DNA of 64,000 nucleotides from Pelomonas sp047654805 (lineage in GTDB: Bacteria > Pseudomonadota > Gammaproteobacteria > Burkholderiales > Burkholderiaceae_C): NCBI RefSeq assembly GCF_047654805.1, contig NZ_JASGIV010000001.1, forward strand, positions 4,588,001 through 4,652,000, in the 5' to 3' direction. Positions 7,921-18,631 of the stretch are shown piece after piece. Numbering within the stretch: position 1 is the stretch's first letter; every line of letters starts with the position of its first letter. The translations under genes were made by a program, and so were the position numbers. The notes under the pieces are model-generated. The model searched no databases. It was not told where the DNA came from and saw only the letters and a program-made list of their open reading frames with translations.

Positions 7921-8535
7921 TCAAGGCATCCCGTTGCCCACGTAGTCCGCAAACCCTGGCTGCGTGCTCAGACGCTCCAGCCACGCGTCCACGGCCGGCA
8001 ACCCGACCCGCTCGATGGGCGCGTTCTTCCAACGCTGGGCGGACAGGCCAAGCACGACGTCGGCCAGCGTGAAGCCAGCCCCCGCGACGAAGGCGCCTGT
8101 CCTGGCGAGCTGCCCGTCGAGCATGGCCATGTGCCGGTTCCAGCTGGCGACGCTCGCTTCGATGGCCTCGGGCGTGGCCGGCTGGCCTCGCACCAGAGCC
8201 ATGAAAGCGACTCGCCAGGAGTTGTTCAGCTCGCCGGCCTGCCAGTCCATCCACTGCTCCACGCGGGCGCGGGCCTGGGGCTCGTCGGGCAGCAGTGCTG
8301 TTGCACCCTGCCGGTTCGCGAGGTAGCGGCAGATGCTGTTGCTCTCCCACAGCACGAAGTCACCGTCGATGAGCACGGGGATGAGGCCATTGGGGTTCAG
8401 CGCCAGGTACTCCGGCTCCTTGGGCGAGCGAAAGCCCGGCCCCCAGTCCTCGCGCGCGAGATTCAGGCCCAGCTGGGCGGCGGTCCACATGACCTTGCGG
8501 ACGTTGATGGAGGGGAGTCGACCGAGAAGCTTCAT
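7921..8535 (-). CDS. glutathione S-transferase family protein
   Basis: 204 residues. The N-terminal thioredoxin-like domain (1-80) carries LLGRLPSINVRKV with a possible catalytic Ser, the cis-Pro segment GLIPVLIDGD and the glutathione-contacting ESNSICRYLA. The C-terminal domain (about 88-200) is all-helical with the N-capping box-like segment TLADVVLGL. Such cytosolic enzymes conjugate glutathione or act as peroxidases/isomerases; the substrate is unknown. ATG overlaps the stop of the small upstream gene (ATGA), making it the third gene of an operon with the YdeP-like oxidoreductase. Confidence 0.9.
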   Translation of the reverse strand: MKLLGRLPSINVRKVMWTAAQLGLNLAREDWGPGFRSPKEPEYLALNPNGLIPVLIDGDFVLWESNSICRYLANRQGATALLPDEPQARARVEQWMDWQAGELNNSWRVAFMALVRGQPATPEAIEASVASWNRHMAMLDGQLARTGAFVAGAGFTLADVVLGLSAQRWKNAPIERVGLPAVDAWLERLSTQPGFADYVGNGMP

Positions 8536-8781
8536 GGTGGCGATGCCAGTTGTTGTGCCGCCTCGCGGCCGGCGGGGGTGAGGTGGGCGGTCCAGCGGCC
8601 CGCGTCGTCGCAGGCCAGGCGCACCCAGCCGGGGCCGCGCACACCGGCGATGGTGGCGTCGCCCAGCGCGGTGCCCTCGCGCAGCAGCACGCTGACGCGC
8701 TCGTCCAGCCGCTTGGCCAGGCGCGCGAGGGCCACGCCCTCACCGTGGTCCAGCGCCAGCAGCAGGGGCAGCAGCCTGTCC

Positions 8782-8789
<8 letters not shown>
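8532..8789 (-). CDS. small hypothetical protein between ydeP-like and GST genes
   Basis: 85 residues; overlaps the upstream oxidoreductase gene by 8 nt and the GST start by 4 nt, so it is embedded in a coupled operon and very likely translated. The sequence (LLPLLLALDHGEGVALARLAKRL, then REGTALGDATIAGVRGPGWVRLACDDAGRWTAHLTPAGREAAQQL) reads like a winged-helix fold: three helices followed by a beta-wing and a final helix. No zinc ligands. The fold suggests a DNA-binding or protein-interaction module, perhaps regulating or assisting the molybdoenzyme; this is inference. Confidence 0.7.
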
Positions 8790-11061
<2,272 letters not shown>

Positions 11062-11296
11062 GGCGAGCAGACTAGCAGCTACGGCCCGCGCGGCGCACGG
11101 GCCGGCGGCTGAGCCGGCGGGAATGATGGCAGGGCGGGTGGCTCCAGGCTGGTTGCGGCAATTCACCAGCGGCTGCTTTGCGGGACGTCATTTGTGGACC
11201 CGCTTTCGGCGGCACATGAAGACGAAGTGCGCTGCCCCCTGAGATTTGCAGCAGGAAGTTCTAGAGTCCGATCCACCCGAGACGGAGATCGGACCG

Positions 11297-11473
11297 ATGA
11301 AGAAGCGATACACCGAGGAACAAATCATTGGATTCCTGCGTGAGGCCGACGCTGGCCTGCCGGTCAAGGAGCTGTGCAGGAAGCATGGCTTCAGCGAGCC
11401 GAGCTACTACGCCTGGAAGGGCAAGTTCGGCGGCATGAACGTGTCAGACGCGCAGCGGCTGAAGACGCTGTAG
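11297..11473 (+). pseudogene. truncated IS3-family transposase OrfA (relic)
   Basis: The 58 codons from ATG 11297 encode the N-terminal helix-turn-helix of an IS3-family (IS407/IS2-like group) OrfA: KKRYTEEQIIGFLREADAG, then VKELCRKHGFSEPSYYAWK and FGGMNVSDAQRLKTL. In intact elements this continues into a leucine-zipper segment (usually AENARLKKLL); here a TAG follows LKTL and no zipper, frameshift window or OrfB is found. The element is thus a 5' fragment unable to transpose by itself. A GC-box-like sequence (gctgccccctgag, about 11231-11243) may be the outer end of the element. It lies immediately beside the AAA ATPase gene, suggesting this patch was acquired by transposition. Confidence 0.8.
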
Positions 11474-11711
11474 CCCAGTTCCACGATCTCGCCGGCTCGG
11501 GCCTGTATCAGGCTAGCAGCCTCCGCGTTAGAAGCAGCTTTGACCTAGTGCATCGTCTGTCCACCCTCGTTGTCTGGGGTCGCCTGCGAGCAGGCCAAAA
11601 CGATGGCGGTCGCGAAGCCGATCCACACGGTCAACGCGCCCAGCACGAACGCCAGCGCCAGCAGCGAAATGGTGGGGCCTGAAGACTGAGTTGGCCCCGC
11701 CTCAGCTCCGG

Positions 11712-12914
11712 TTAGCCGCCGCCTGCCGCCTCGATCTGTTCCCTGGCCTTGGTCCGCGCTGGGGCCGCCGCGGCGTTGGATATGTTGAGCCAGTCGATGT
11801 GCTGCGAGTCCTCGATGTAGTAGGCGCCGCGGCCGGACTTCCAGACGAATTTCGCGCCGCGGAGGCGATCAAGCGCGTTCTGCGCGACGGTGGACGTCAC
11901 GTTGCCAAGGTTTTCACCGGTCGCCGCCAGCACCACGACTCGATAGGCCTCCCGTGTGGCCTTTGCGAACGGCTCGAAAGCATCGCCTTGCTCGGCCATG
12001 ACGTGAAGAACCGCCGCGTGCAGCGGCTCCATGGCGCTGACGCTTTTCAGGAAGGTGGTGCGCTCCTGGGCCAGCGAGTTCTCGGAGGCTGCCATCAGCG
12101 CTGCGTCCAGCTCTTCGACCTCCGTGGCTGTGTTGGTAATCGTCGCCGCCTTGTAGGCCGCGCGGAACGGTTCGGGTCTGAAGCCGAAGCCCTTGAACGA
12201 GGCGCGCACGGCGTCCATGCTTGGGCGCGGATCGACCTTCTGGCGTCCATCGAACCAGATCAGGTAGTCGTCTCCCAGAGCTGGCAGCGGCATCGAGTCG
12301 GCCTTGAAGAACGCCTGATCTTTGTCTTCGACCATGGTCGCCAGCTTGTCGCGGTTCGAGCCGGTGGCCAGCAGCCGGAAGCCGGGGCCGCCGGAGGCGT
12401 TAAGCGCGTCACGGGCGGCCTTGAGCGCAAACATCGCCTGCCGGCCCTCTTCCGTGGTTTGGGCGTGCTGGGCCTCGTCGATCACCAGCGTCACAGACTT
12501 TTTGGCGGCCTTGGCAAGCACGTCTAGCGCCTTGCCCAGGGTGGCGCCCTCGCCCTTGCCGATGTTGTCGAGCGCCATCTCCAGGCCGCCGATCTTGATC
12601 TTGTCCAGGCCCACGCCCTTGGCGGCCTTGGTGATGAGGCCGTCGAACTTGGCCAGCTCGGTGCGCAGGGCGTCGGCGATCACGGCGCCCGGGTTGGCGG
12701 CCAGGTCAGCCCACAGGTCCACATAGACCACGTGCGTACCGTGCACGTCGCGCAGCTCCGGGATCAGGTCCTCGCGGATGAACGTGCTCTTGCCGGTGCG
12801 CCGCGCACCGGTCAGGAACAGCCCCGAGGCGCCTTCCTCGGACATTAGCCCGGCTGCTATGCGCTTCGCCAGTTCCTTGCGGTGGAAAAAGGTCGTGGAA
12901 GGGTTGGTGGCCAT
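11712..12914 (-). CDS. orphan AAA-family ATPase (P-loop ATP-binding protein)
   Basis: 400 residues. Walker A is GARRTGKST (residues 36-44) and Walker B is TLVIDEAQH with Asp146-Glu147; LLATGSNRDKL at about 200 resembles a sensor-1 strand. This layout, with an early P-loop directly after a short helix (FFHRKELAKRIAAGL), fits AAA ATPases of the Orc/Cdc6-STAND or AAA_14/16 type. The C-terminal 150 residues are helical and end in a winged-helix-like segment (VAQNALDRLRGAKFVWKSGRGAYYIEDSQHIDWL). No partner gene (transposase, nuclease, protease) is intact next to it. It is A/T-richer than its surroundings and flanked by an IS3 relic, so probably horizontally acquired. Function unknown; defence, mobile-element or chromosome-maintenance roles are all possible. 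Confidence 0.8.
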   Translation of the reverse strand: MATNPSTTFFHRKELAKRIAAGLMSEEGASGLFLTGARRTGKSTFIREDLIPELRDVHGTHVVYVDLWADLAANPGAVIADALRTELAKFDGLITKAAKGVGLDKIKIGGLEMALDNIGKGEGATLGKALDVLAKAAKKSVTLVIDEAQHAQTTEEGRQAMFALKAARDALNASGGPGFRLLATGSNRDKLATMVEDKDQAFFKADSMPLPALGDDYLIWFDGRQKVDPRPSMDAVRASFKGFGFRPEPFRAAYKAATITNTATEVEELDAALMAASENSLAQERTTFLKSVSAMEPLHAAVLHVMAEQGDAFEPFAKATREAYRVVVLAATGENLGNVTSTVAQNALDRLRGAKFVWKSGRGAYYIEDSQHIDWLNISNAAAAPARTKAREQIEAAGGG

Positions 12915-12926
12915 CTTTATCCCCGA

Positions 12927-12977
12927 TTACCAGTCTTTACCAGGGTCCAATTATTGGGTTTTACCAGCAATTATCAA
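12927..12977 (-). promoter_or_regulatory. promoter and repeat operator of the AAA ATPase gene
   Basis: Reading the minus strand, a -35 TTGATA (12977-12972) and a -10 AATAAT (12955-12950) are separated by 16 bp, each matching consensus in five of six bases. Three copies of CTGGTAA lie around it (plus-strand TTACCAG at 12927-12933, 12937-12943 and 12961-12967): one in the spacer and two between the -10 and the start codon. A CCAAT/ATTGG inverted repeat (12947-12957) overlaps the -10. This arrangement suggests repression by a site-specific binder. Confidence 0.5.
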
Positions 12978-13484
12978 TACCTGTCGTGTATCGCTAAGTG
13001 ATTGATTTGTATTGAGATATCAAGAACCTAGCTACCCCGAGTCTTCAAAGCAAGTGCTTCTCCAGGTCGTTACGGTGGATGCAGGTCTGGGTGCCCAGGG
13101 GGTGCTGCATCGTGCGTGCGGGTTTGCGGGACGGAGAATGTATGGCGCGCTGGCGGTGCCGCGCCCACAGCGGGTGACCGGGATGCGCCAAGGACCCTAC
13201 GCAAGACGTGCATCGCCGACCGACCGAGATCGCTGCACAGCCGACTTCCGTACCCCTAGCGATGCAGCGCGGCGTGGCACTAATCTCCCTCATCACCCCG
13301 ATTCCGACGACCATGCCCGCCATGCCGATGGTCGGCAAGGCGGCACTCGGGGTGTCCAGCATCCAGTGGCGCCGCACGCAGGGCGCACGGCACCGGCGCC
13401 GGTATCCTCCCGCCGTCAACCGCCAGCGCGCCGCCTCGGCAGCCGCCGGCCGACAACCTCCCCGGCCCCAGCCCATGCTCCCCG
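12978..13484. other. intergenic stretch without a supported gene
   Basis: About 500 bases between the ATPase promoter and the sigma-54 regulator. The first 60 bases are A/T-rich. The rest has open frames on both strands, but none has an RBS, a signal peptide or any family resemblance, and their compositions (runs of Arg, Pro, Ala) are those of non-coding GC-rich DNA. It may contain decayed mobile-element DNA. I see no RNA gene. Confidence 0.5.
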
Positions 13485-14834
13485 ATGCGACGAGTTCTGA
13501 TCATTGACGACCACCCCGGCGTGGGCCAGGCCCTGGAGCTATTGCTGTCCCTGCACGACATCGAGGCCAGCGTCGCCGCCAGCCCCGAAGAAGGCCTGGC
13601 GCTGCTGGAGGCGCGGCCCTTCGGCCTGGTCATCCAGGACATGAACTTCACGGCCGACACCACGTCGGGTGAGGAAGGCGAGCAGTTGTTCCGCGCCATC
13701 CGCGCCCGGTGGCCGGACCTGCCGGTCATCCTGCTGACGGCCTGGACGCGGCTGGACGCCGCCGTGGCGCTGGTGAAGGCAGGCGCGGCCGACTATCTGG
13801 CCAAGCCCTGGGACGACGCCAAGCTGGTCGCCACGGTGGAGAACCTGATGGAGCTTGGCGAGGCGAATCGCGAGATCGCGCAACTGCGCGAGGCGCGGCG
13901 CGAGCGGCGCGCAGCGCTGGTACGGCGCCACGACCTGGCCGGCCTGGTGTTCGGCTCGGACATGATGCTCTCGCTGCTGGAACTGGCCGGCCAGGTCGCA
14001 GCGGCACCGGTGCCGGTGCTGATCACCGGACCCAATGGCGCGGGCAAGGAGCGCATCGCGGCATTCGTGCATGCGAACTCGGCCGCGCGCGACGGCGCCT
14101 TCGTCGCGCTGAACTGCGGCGCGCTGCCGGCCGACCTCATCGAGGCGGAGCTGTTCGGCAGCGACAGCGGCGCCTACACGGGCGCGGCCAAGGCCCGCGT
14201 GGGCCGCTTCGAGGCGGCGGACGGCGGCACCCTCTTCCTCGACGAGATCGGCAACCTGCCCCTGGCGGGACAAGTCAAGCTGCTGCGCGTGCTGGAGACG
14301 GGCCAGTTCGAGCGCCTGGGCTCCAGCAAAACGCGCCAGACCCGCGTGCGCGTGCTGTCGGCCACCAACGCCGACCTGCGCGCCATGGTCAAGGCCGGGA
14401 CTTTCCGCGAGGACCTGTTCTACCGCCTCAACCTCATCGAGCTCAAGCTGCCCGCCCTGGCCGAGCGCCGCGAGGACGTGCTGCCCCTGGCCGAGCACTT
14501 CCTGGCCGGGCGCGCGCGGCTGAGCGACGCCGCGCGCGAGGCGCTGATGGCGCACCGCTGGCCGGGCAATGTTCGCGAGCTCAAGAACGCCGTCGAGCGC
14601 GCGGCCCTGCTCTGCCAGGGCGGCGAGATCACGCCAGCCCTGCTGGGGCTGGAGGATGCCGGCGGCAACGGTAACGGCGGCGGCGCATGGCGCAATCTCG
14701 ACGAGCCCAGCCGCGAGACGGTCGTCGCGGCGCTGAACGCCGCCGGCGGCGTCGTCAGCCGCGCGGCCGGGCAGCTCGGACTGTCGCGCCAGGCGCTGTA
14801 CCGGCGGCTGGAGCGCTACGGGATCGCGCCTTGA
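13485..14834 (+). CDS. sigma-54-dependent response regulator (NtrC family)
   Basis: 449 residues, three domains. Receiver (1-120) with Asp pair 8-9, phospho-acceptor Asp52 (VIQDMNF) and Lys in LAKPWDDAK. AAA+ domain (about 150-385): Walker A GPNGAGKER, the sigma-54 contact loop as GAYTGA (residues 229-234, Tyr in place of the usual Phe), Walker B GGTLFLDEIGNLP, and the arginine-finger region FREDLFYRLNLIEL. A Fis-type helix-turn-helix ends the protein (VVSRAAGQLGLSRQALYRRLERYG). It activates sigma-54 promoters by ATP-driven remodelling. The stop overlaps the start of the kinase gene (TGATG). The receiver is of the short-insert type (DTTSGEEGEQLF) found with soluble-ATPase kinases in beta- and gammaproteobacteria; targets are unknown. 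Confidence 0.95.
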   Translation: MRRVLIIDDHPGVGQALELLLSLHDIEASVAASPEEGLALLEARPFGLVIQDMNFTADTTSGEEGEQLFRAIRARWPDLPVILLTAWTRLDAAVALVKAGAADYLAKPWDDAKLVATVENLMELGEANREIAQLREARRERRAALVRRHDLAGLVFGSDMMLSLLELAGQVAAAPVPVLITGPNGAGKERIAAFVHANSAARDGAFVALNCGALPADLIEAELFGSDSGAYTGAAKARVGRFEAADGGTLFLDEIGNLPLAGQVKLLRVLETGQFERLGSSKTRQTRVRVLSATNADLRAMVKAGTFREDLFYRLNLIELKLPALAERREDVLPLAEHFLAGRARLSDAAREALMAHRWPGNVRELKNAVERAALLCQGGEITPALLGLEDAGGNGNGGGAWRNLDEPSRETVVAALNAAGGVVSRAAGQLGLSRQALYRRLERYGIAP

Positions 14835-16198
14835 TGCCGCTGTCGCTGCGCGCCCGCGCGCTGCTGTCGCTGGCGGCGGCAGCCGTCGTGCCTCCGCTGG
14901 TCATCCTGGGCGTGCGCCGTGCCGGGCTCGAGGCGGGCGTGGCCCTGGCTGCGGCCATCCTCGTGATGCTGCCGCTGACGGGCTGGCTGGCGGCGTTCTG
15001 GCTGGCGCCACTGCTGCGGCTGACGCGCGCGCTAGAGGGCGCCGTGCTGAGTTACCGCGACGGCGACTTCAGCCTCAACCTCGCCCCCAACGGCCCGCGC
15101 GAGCTGGCCGAGCTGACGCGGCTGCATGCCGAGCTGGGCCTGGCGCTGCGCGAGCAGCGCCAGCACCTCACGCAGCGCGAACTGCTGCTGGACACCATCG
15201 TGCAGAACACGCCGGTCGCGCTGGTGCTGACCGCGGCGAGCGAACGCATCGCCATCGCCAACCTGGCTGCACGCCAGCTGCTGGGCGACGGCCGCAGCCT
15301 GACCGGACTGGACTTCGCCACCGTCATCGCGGCACAGCCGGAAACCCTGCGCGAGGCGCTGGCGGGCGACGGCGACCGGCTCTTCGCGGTGACGCTGCCC
15401 GATGGCTCCGAGGAGACCTTCCATCACAGCACCCGGGCGTTTCGCCTGCAGGGCCAGCCGCACCGGCTGCGGCTGCTGCGGCGAATGACGCGTGAGCTGT
15501 CGCGCGCCGAGGTGGCGACGTGGAAACGCGTCATACGCGTGCTCAGCCATGAACTGAACAACTCGCTGGCGCCGATCTCGTCGCTGGCCCACAGCGGCGC
15601 CGAGCTGGCCCGGCGTGGCGACGTCGAACGCCTGCCGCAGGTGCTGGCCAGCATCGGAGAGCGTGCGGCCCATCTGCACGGCTTCCTGGCGGGCTACGCC
15701 AGCTTCGCCAAGCTGCCCGCGCCGCGCCGCGCGGAGGTGGACTGGGCGGCGTTCCTGAACCGGCTGGCCCTGCTGGGCGAGTTCCATCTCGACAGCGAGC
15801 TGCCCGGCCAGCCCGGCTGGTTCGACGCGGCGCAGATCGAGCAGGCCCTGTTGAACCTGATCAAGAACGCGCACGAGTCGGGCAGCGACCCCGACGAGAT
15901 CCTGCTGCGCCTGCGGCCTCAGGGCGCCGAGATCGCCATCGAGGTGCTGGACCGCGGCCCCGGCATGAGCGAGGCCGTGCTGGCGCAGGCCCTGCTGCCG
16001 TTCTATTCCACCAAGCGCACCGAGCCTGGCTCCCAGGGCGGCACCGGCCTGGGCCTGGCGCTGGCGCGCGAGGTCGCCGAGGCCCACGACGGCCGCATCG
16101 CGCTGGCCAACCGGCGCAGCGGCGGACTGCGCGTGACCATCCGGCTGCCGCAGCCTGGCGTCCTGTCGAATAGGGATGGCAAGCCCGGCAGTTCGTGA
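14834..16198 (+). CDS. NtrY-like membrane histidine kinase
   Basis: 454 residues from ATG 14834, which overlaps the regulator's TGA. Two transmembrane segments near the N-terminus (about 8-25 and 35-58) enclose almost no periplasmic loop, so sensing is likely by the membrane or by the cytoplasmic PAS-like region (residues about 115-215: LLDTIVQNTPVALVLTAASERIAIAN). The H-box is VLSHELNNSLAPISSLAHS with His239, followed by N-box (LLNLIKNAHESG), G1 (LDRGPGM) and G2 (GGTGLGLALARE). The HELNN form is typical of the NtrB/NtrY kinases paired with sigma-54 activators, which matches its partner. Confidence 0.93.
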   Translation: MPLSLRARALLSLAAAAVVPPLVILGVRRAGLEAGVALAAAILVMLPLTGWLAAFWLAPLLRLTRALEGAVLSYRDGDFSLNLAPNGPRELAELTRLHAELGLALREQRQHLTQRELLLDTIVQNTPVALVLTAASERIAIANLAARQLLGDGRSLTGLDFATVIAAQPETLREALAGDGDRLFAVTLPDGSEETFHHSTRAFRLQGQPHRLRLLRRMTRELSRAEVATWKRVIRVLSHELNNSLAPISSLAHSGAELARRGDVERLPQVLASIGERAAHLHGFLAGYASFAKLPAPRRAEVDWAAFLNRLALLGEFHLDSELPGQPGWFDAAQIEQALLNLIKNAHESGSDPDEILLRLRPQGAEIAIEVLDRGPGMSEAVLAQALLPFYSTKRTEPGSQGGTGLGLALAREVAEAHDGRIALANRRSGGLRVTIRLPQPGVLSNRDGKPGSS

Positions 16199-16256
16199 CA
16201 GACTGCACAAATTGTGTCCGGGCCGCTGCCGGCCCGCCACCCTGGGAGCCGTCGCC

Positions 16257-17327
16257 ATGTTCTTCCGCGTATCCCTTCGCACCCTGGCCCTGCTCAGCCT
16301 CTCGGCCCTGGCATGCGCCGTCCAGGCCCAGTCGCAGTTCCGCGTCTTCGCCGAGGCCTACGGGCGCTATTACAACGACGTCCAGACGACCAGCCCCGTC
16401 TTCGGCCTGGACCCCGGCGGCAACCCCAACACCGTCTACGGCACCATCAACTACGGTGTCGACTACGCCAGCGCCGCCGCCTATGACCAGCTCACGTCCC
16501 TGCCCAGCGTGACGGCCGGCGGCACGTGGGCCGGCGACGCCAGCCAGGGCATGACGACGGTGACCAGCCACGCCTACGGCATGACCGACTGGGGCAGCAA
16601 TCACGCCAGCGCCTCGACTTCGGGCTTCACGCCGGTCAGCCGCAGCTATGACGGCCAGTTCATCGTCGGCAGCAACACCTGGCCCATGCACGTTGAGAGC
16701 AGCAATGCCAGCTATGCCGTCGGGCGCTCGACCTGGGAGGAGCTCTACCAGATTGGCGGCGGCACCGGCACCGGCCAGTTCACCGGCACCGTCCATATCG
16801 ACGGCACGCTGGCCGGAACCCTGGGCAGTGGCACCGCCACCCTCGACTGGTCGCTGAAGACCTTCTCCAACCAGCTCGTCGCGTCCGTCAATGCGTCCTA
16901 CGACGCGGCCGCCGACCTGTGGTCCATGAACGTGTTCAGCAACGGCCTGTGGACCAACACCACCGGCAACGGCCCGCTGACGATCAACGCGGACGTCATC
17001 GGCGGCTACAGCTTCACCTATGGCGCAGCGCTCTACCTGAAGTCCGAGCTGGTCACCAGCATCTCCGGCAACGGCTCGGCCGACTTCTCCAACACGGTCC
17101 AGTTCACCGGCATGTCGCTGCCGCAGGACGCCACGGTTTTCGTGATGTCCGGCGCCAGCGCGGCGGACTACGGCATCTTCTTCGCCGGCAATGGCAACGG
17201 CACGATCTGCCAGGATCTGGCGTGCGCGGTCGGTGCTTCGCCCCCCGTCCCCGAGCCCGGCACCTACGCGATGCTGCTGTCGGGCCTGGGTATCGTGGCC
17301 TGGGTGGTGCGCCGGCGCCGCCGCTGA
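16257..17327 (+). CDS. PEP-CTERM sorting-domain protein
   Basis: 356 residues from ATG 16257. Signal peptide (TLALLSLSALACAVQAQ) at the N-terminus, a mature part rich in Gly, Ser, Thr and Asn of extracellular beta-rich character, and a C-terminal PEP-CTERM tripartite signal: PVPEPGTYAML, a hydrophobic segment (LLSGLGIVAWVV) and a terminal Arg cluster. Such proteins are exported, cut by an exosortase at the PEP motif and linked to the surface or released into an exopolysaccharide matrix. No exosortase is in the window. The body has no family I recognise. It follows the sigma-54 kinase by about 60 nt on the same strand and could be transcribed with it or be a target. Confidence 0.85.
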   Translation: MFFRVSLRTLALLSLSALACAVQAQSQFRVFAEAYGRYYNDVQTTSPVFGLDPGGNPNTVYGTINYGVDYASAAAYDQLTSLPSVTAGGTWAGDASQGMTTVTSHAYGMTDWGSNHASASTSGFTPVSRSYDGQFIVGSNTWPMHVESSNASYAVGRSTWEELYQIGGGTGTGQFTGTVHIDGTLAGTLGSGTATLDWSLKTFSNQLVASVNASYDAAADLWSMNVFSNGLWTNTTGNGPLTINADVIGGYSFTYGAALYLKSELVTSISGNGSADFSNTVQFTGMSLPQDATVFVMSGASAADYGIFFAGNGNGTICQDLACAVGASPPVPEPGTYAMLLSGLGIVAWVVRRRRR

Positions 17328-17487
17328 AAGTCCCTGGCCAGGACACACGCCTTGGCCGGCCTCGCGGCCCGGGCCAGGCCGCGCAGGTCTCGCGCGGCGC
17401 GGCTGCCGTGAGCGAATGCGCGGGGCGGCCCGGTTTGCAACGCCGGGGGATGGCGGCGCCCTGGGGTCACCCCTAATATGCTGCGCC

Positions 17488-18519
17488 ATGCGCATGCCCA
17501 ACCTGTCACTGCCGCCACCGGCCGCCGCCGCTCCGCTGGAGGAAGGCCAGGCCCTCGGCGTGTGGCGCCTGATCCGGCCGCTGCCCGACGGCGAGCAGGC
17601 GCATGCAGGCCAGTGGTACAGCGCCCGCCATGCACTGGCCACGGAACAGCAGGCTGCCGTCCTCGTGCTGGATCGCAGCGACCAGGGCGCCGGCGTCATG
17701 CTGCGCTACGCCGATCAGGCCGGCGACCTCGCCAAGCTGCAGCACCCGCACATCGCGGTACCCAGCGACAGCGGCGTGACGCCCGACGCCCACCCCTATC
17801 TGATCCTCGAAGGAACGCACGGCGAGCCGCTGCTGCCGCGGCTCGAGCAGCTTGAGCTGCGCGAGCGCGTCGAGCTCCTCGTGCAGCTGTGCGAAGCGCT
17901 GCGTACCGCCCACCAGCAGGGCTGGCTGCTTGCCGAGATCGATCCCGCCATGATCTGGCTGGATCCCGAGGGCAACGTGCGCCTGATGGGCCTGGGCCTG
18001 ACCCGCATCCCCGACCCGACCGATCCCTTCGACCGCGGCCTGAGTCTGGGCGCGTCGCCGGCCTTCATCGCGCCCGAACGTCGCAACGGCGAGCCGCCCA
18101 GCCTGGCCAGCGAGGTCTATGGCCTCGGCGCGCTGTGCCGCGTCTTCGTCTGCGGCTGGGAGGACACGCCCAAGGGCCTTGCCCCGTTGCGCAGCGGCGC
18201 CGGCCAGCAGTGGCCCAGGCTGAAGGAGGCGCAGCGGACCAAGCTCGACATGCTGCTGCGCGCCGCCATGGCCGAGTCGCCCGAGCTGCGCACCCGCGGT
18301 GCGGAAGGCCTGGCGGACGAGTTGCGCGAATGGCTGGGCCTGAGCCCGCCGCGCAGCGCGACGGCGCCGGCCGAGCCGGCGCCCACCAAGCCGGCGGCCT
18401 GGTGGAAGCGCTGGCTGTGGCTGGGTGCCGCAGCCGGGCTGGGTCTGTTGGCCATGGCCGCGCGCGTCGCCGATACGGCCGAGCCGACGGCGAGCTCCCA
18501 GAGCCAGCCACACGGCTGA
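17488..18519 (+). CDS. tail-anchored Ser/Thr kinase-like protein, probable pseudokinase
   Basis: 343 residues from ATG 17488 (a second ATG lies at 17494). The central 250 residues follow a protein-kinase C-lobe: a helix-rich LRTAHQQGWLLAEIDPAMIWLDPEGNVRLMGLGL in the place of the catalytic and DFG loops, then ASPAFIAPERRNG matching the APE segment and SEVYGLGALC matching helix F. The catalytic residues are absent: no VAIK lysine (VLVLD), no HRD, no DFG (MGLGL). It is therefore probably catalytically inactive and acts as a scaffold or binder. A Pro-rich linker leads to a single C-terminal membrane helix (WLWLGAAAGLGLLAMAA). A TAATAT at 17474-17479 would place transcription almost at the start codon, so the mRNA may be nearly leaderless. 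It sits just upstream of the Wzy_C membrane protein. Confidence 0.8.
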   Translation: MRMPNLSLPPPAAAAPLEEGQALGVWRLIRPLPDGEQAHAGQWYSARHALATEQQAAVLVLDRSDQGAGVMLRYADQAGDLAKLQHPHIAVPSDSGVTPDAHPYLILEGTHGEPLLPRLEQLELRERVELLVQLCEALRTAHQQGWLLAEIDPAMIWLDPEGNVRLMGLGLTRIPDPTDPFDRGLSLGASPAFIAPERRNGEPPSLASEVYGLGALCRVFVCGWEDTPKGLAPLRSGAGQQWPRLKEAQRTKLDMLLRAAMAESPELRTRGAEGLADELREWLGLSPPRSATAPAEPAPTKPAAWWKRWLWLGAAAGLGLLAMAARVADTAEPTASSQSQPHG

Positions 18520-18631
18520 ACCCCGCCGCGTCGGTCGCCCGCAGGCCAGGCACCGCGAGCCTGGGGGATTGTGTGGGGGTGCGCGCCGGGCAGGCCTCGG
18601 CAAGAATGCGAGCCCCATCCCGGAGGTCCTC

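Noticed and set aside
11545..11868. Minus-strand frame downstream of the AAA ATPase ending in a membrane-helix peptide (PTISLLALAFVLGALTVW...)
   Set aside because: The peptide looks like a real membrane segment, but there is no ATG, GTG or TTG start in a useful position and no RBS; it is probably the relic of a truncated gene, so I did not list it as a CDS.
13012..13500. Plus- and minus-strand open frames between the ATPase and the sigma-54 regulator
   Set aside because: No RBS, no recognisable domain, and both strands give equally poor proteins.
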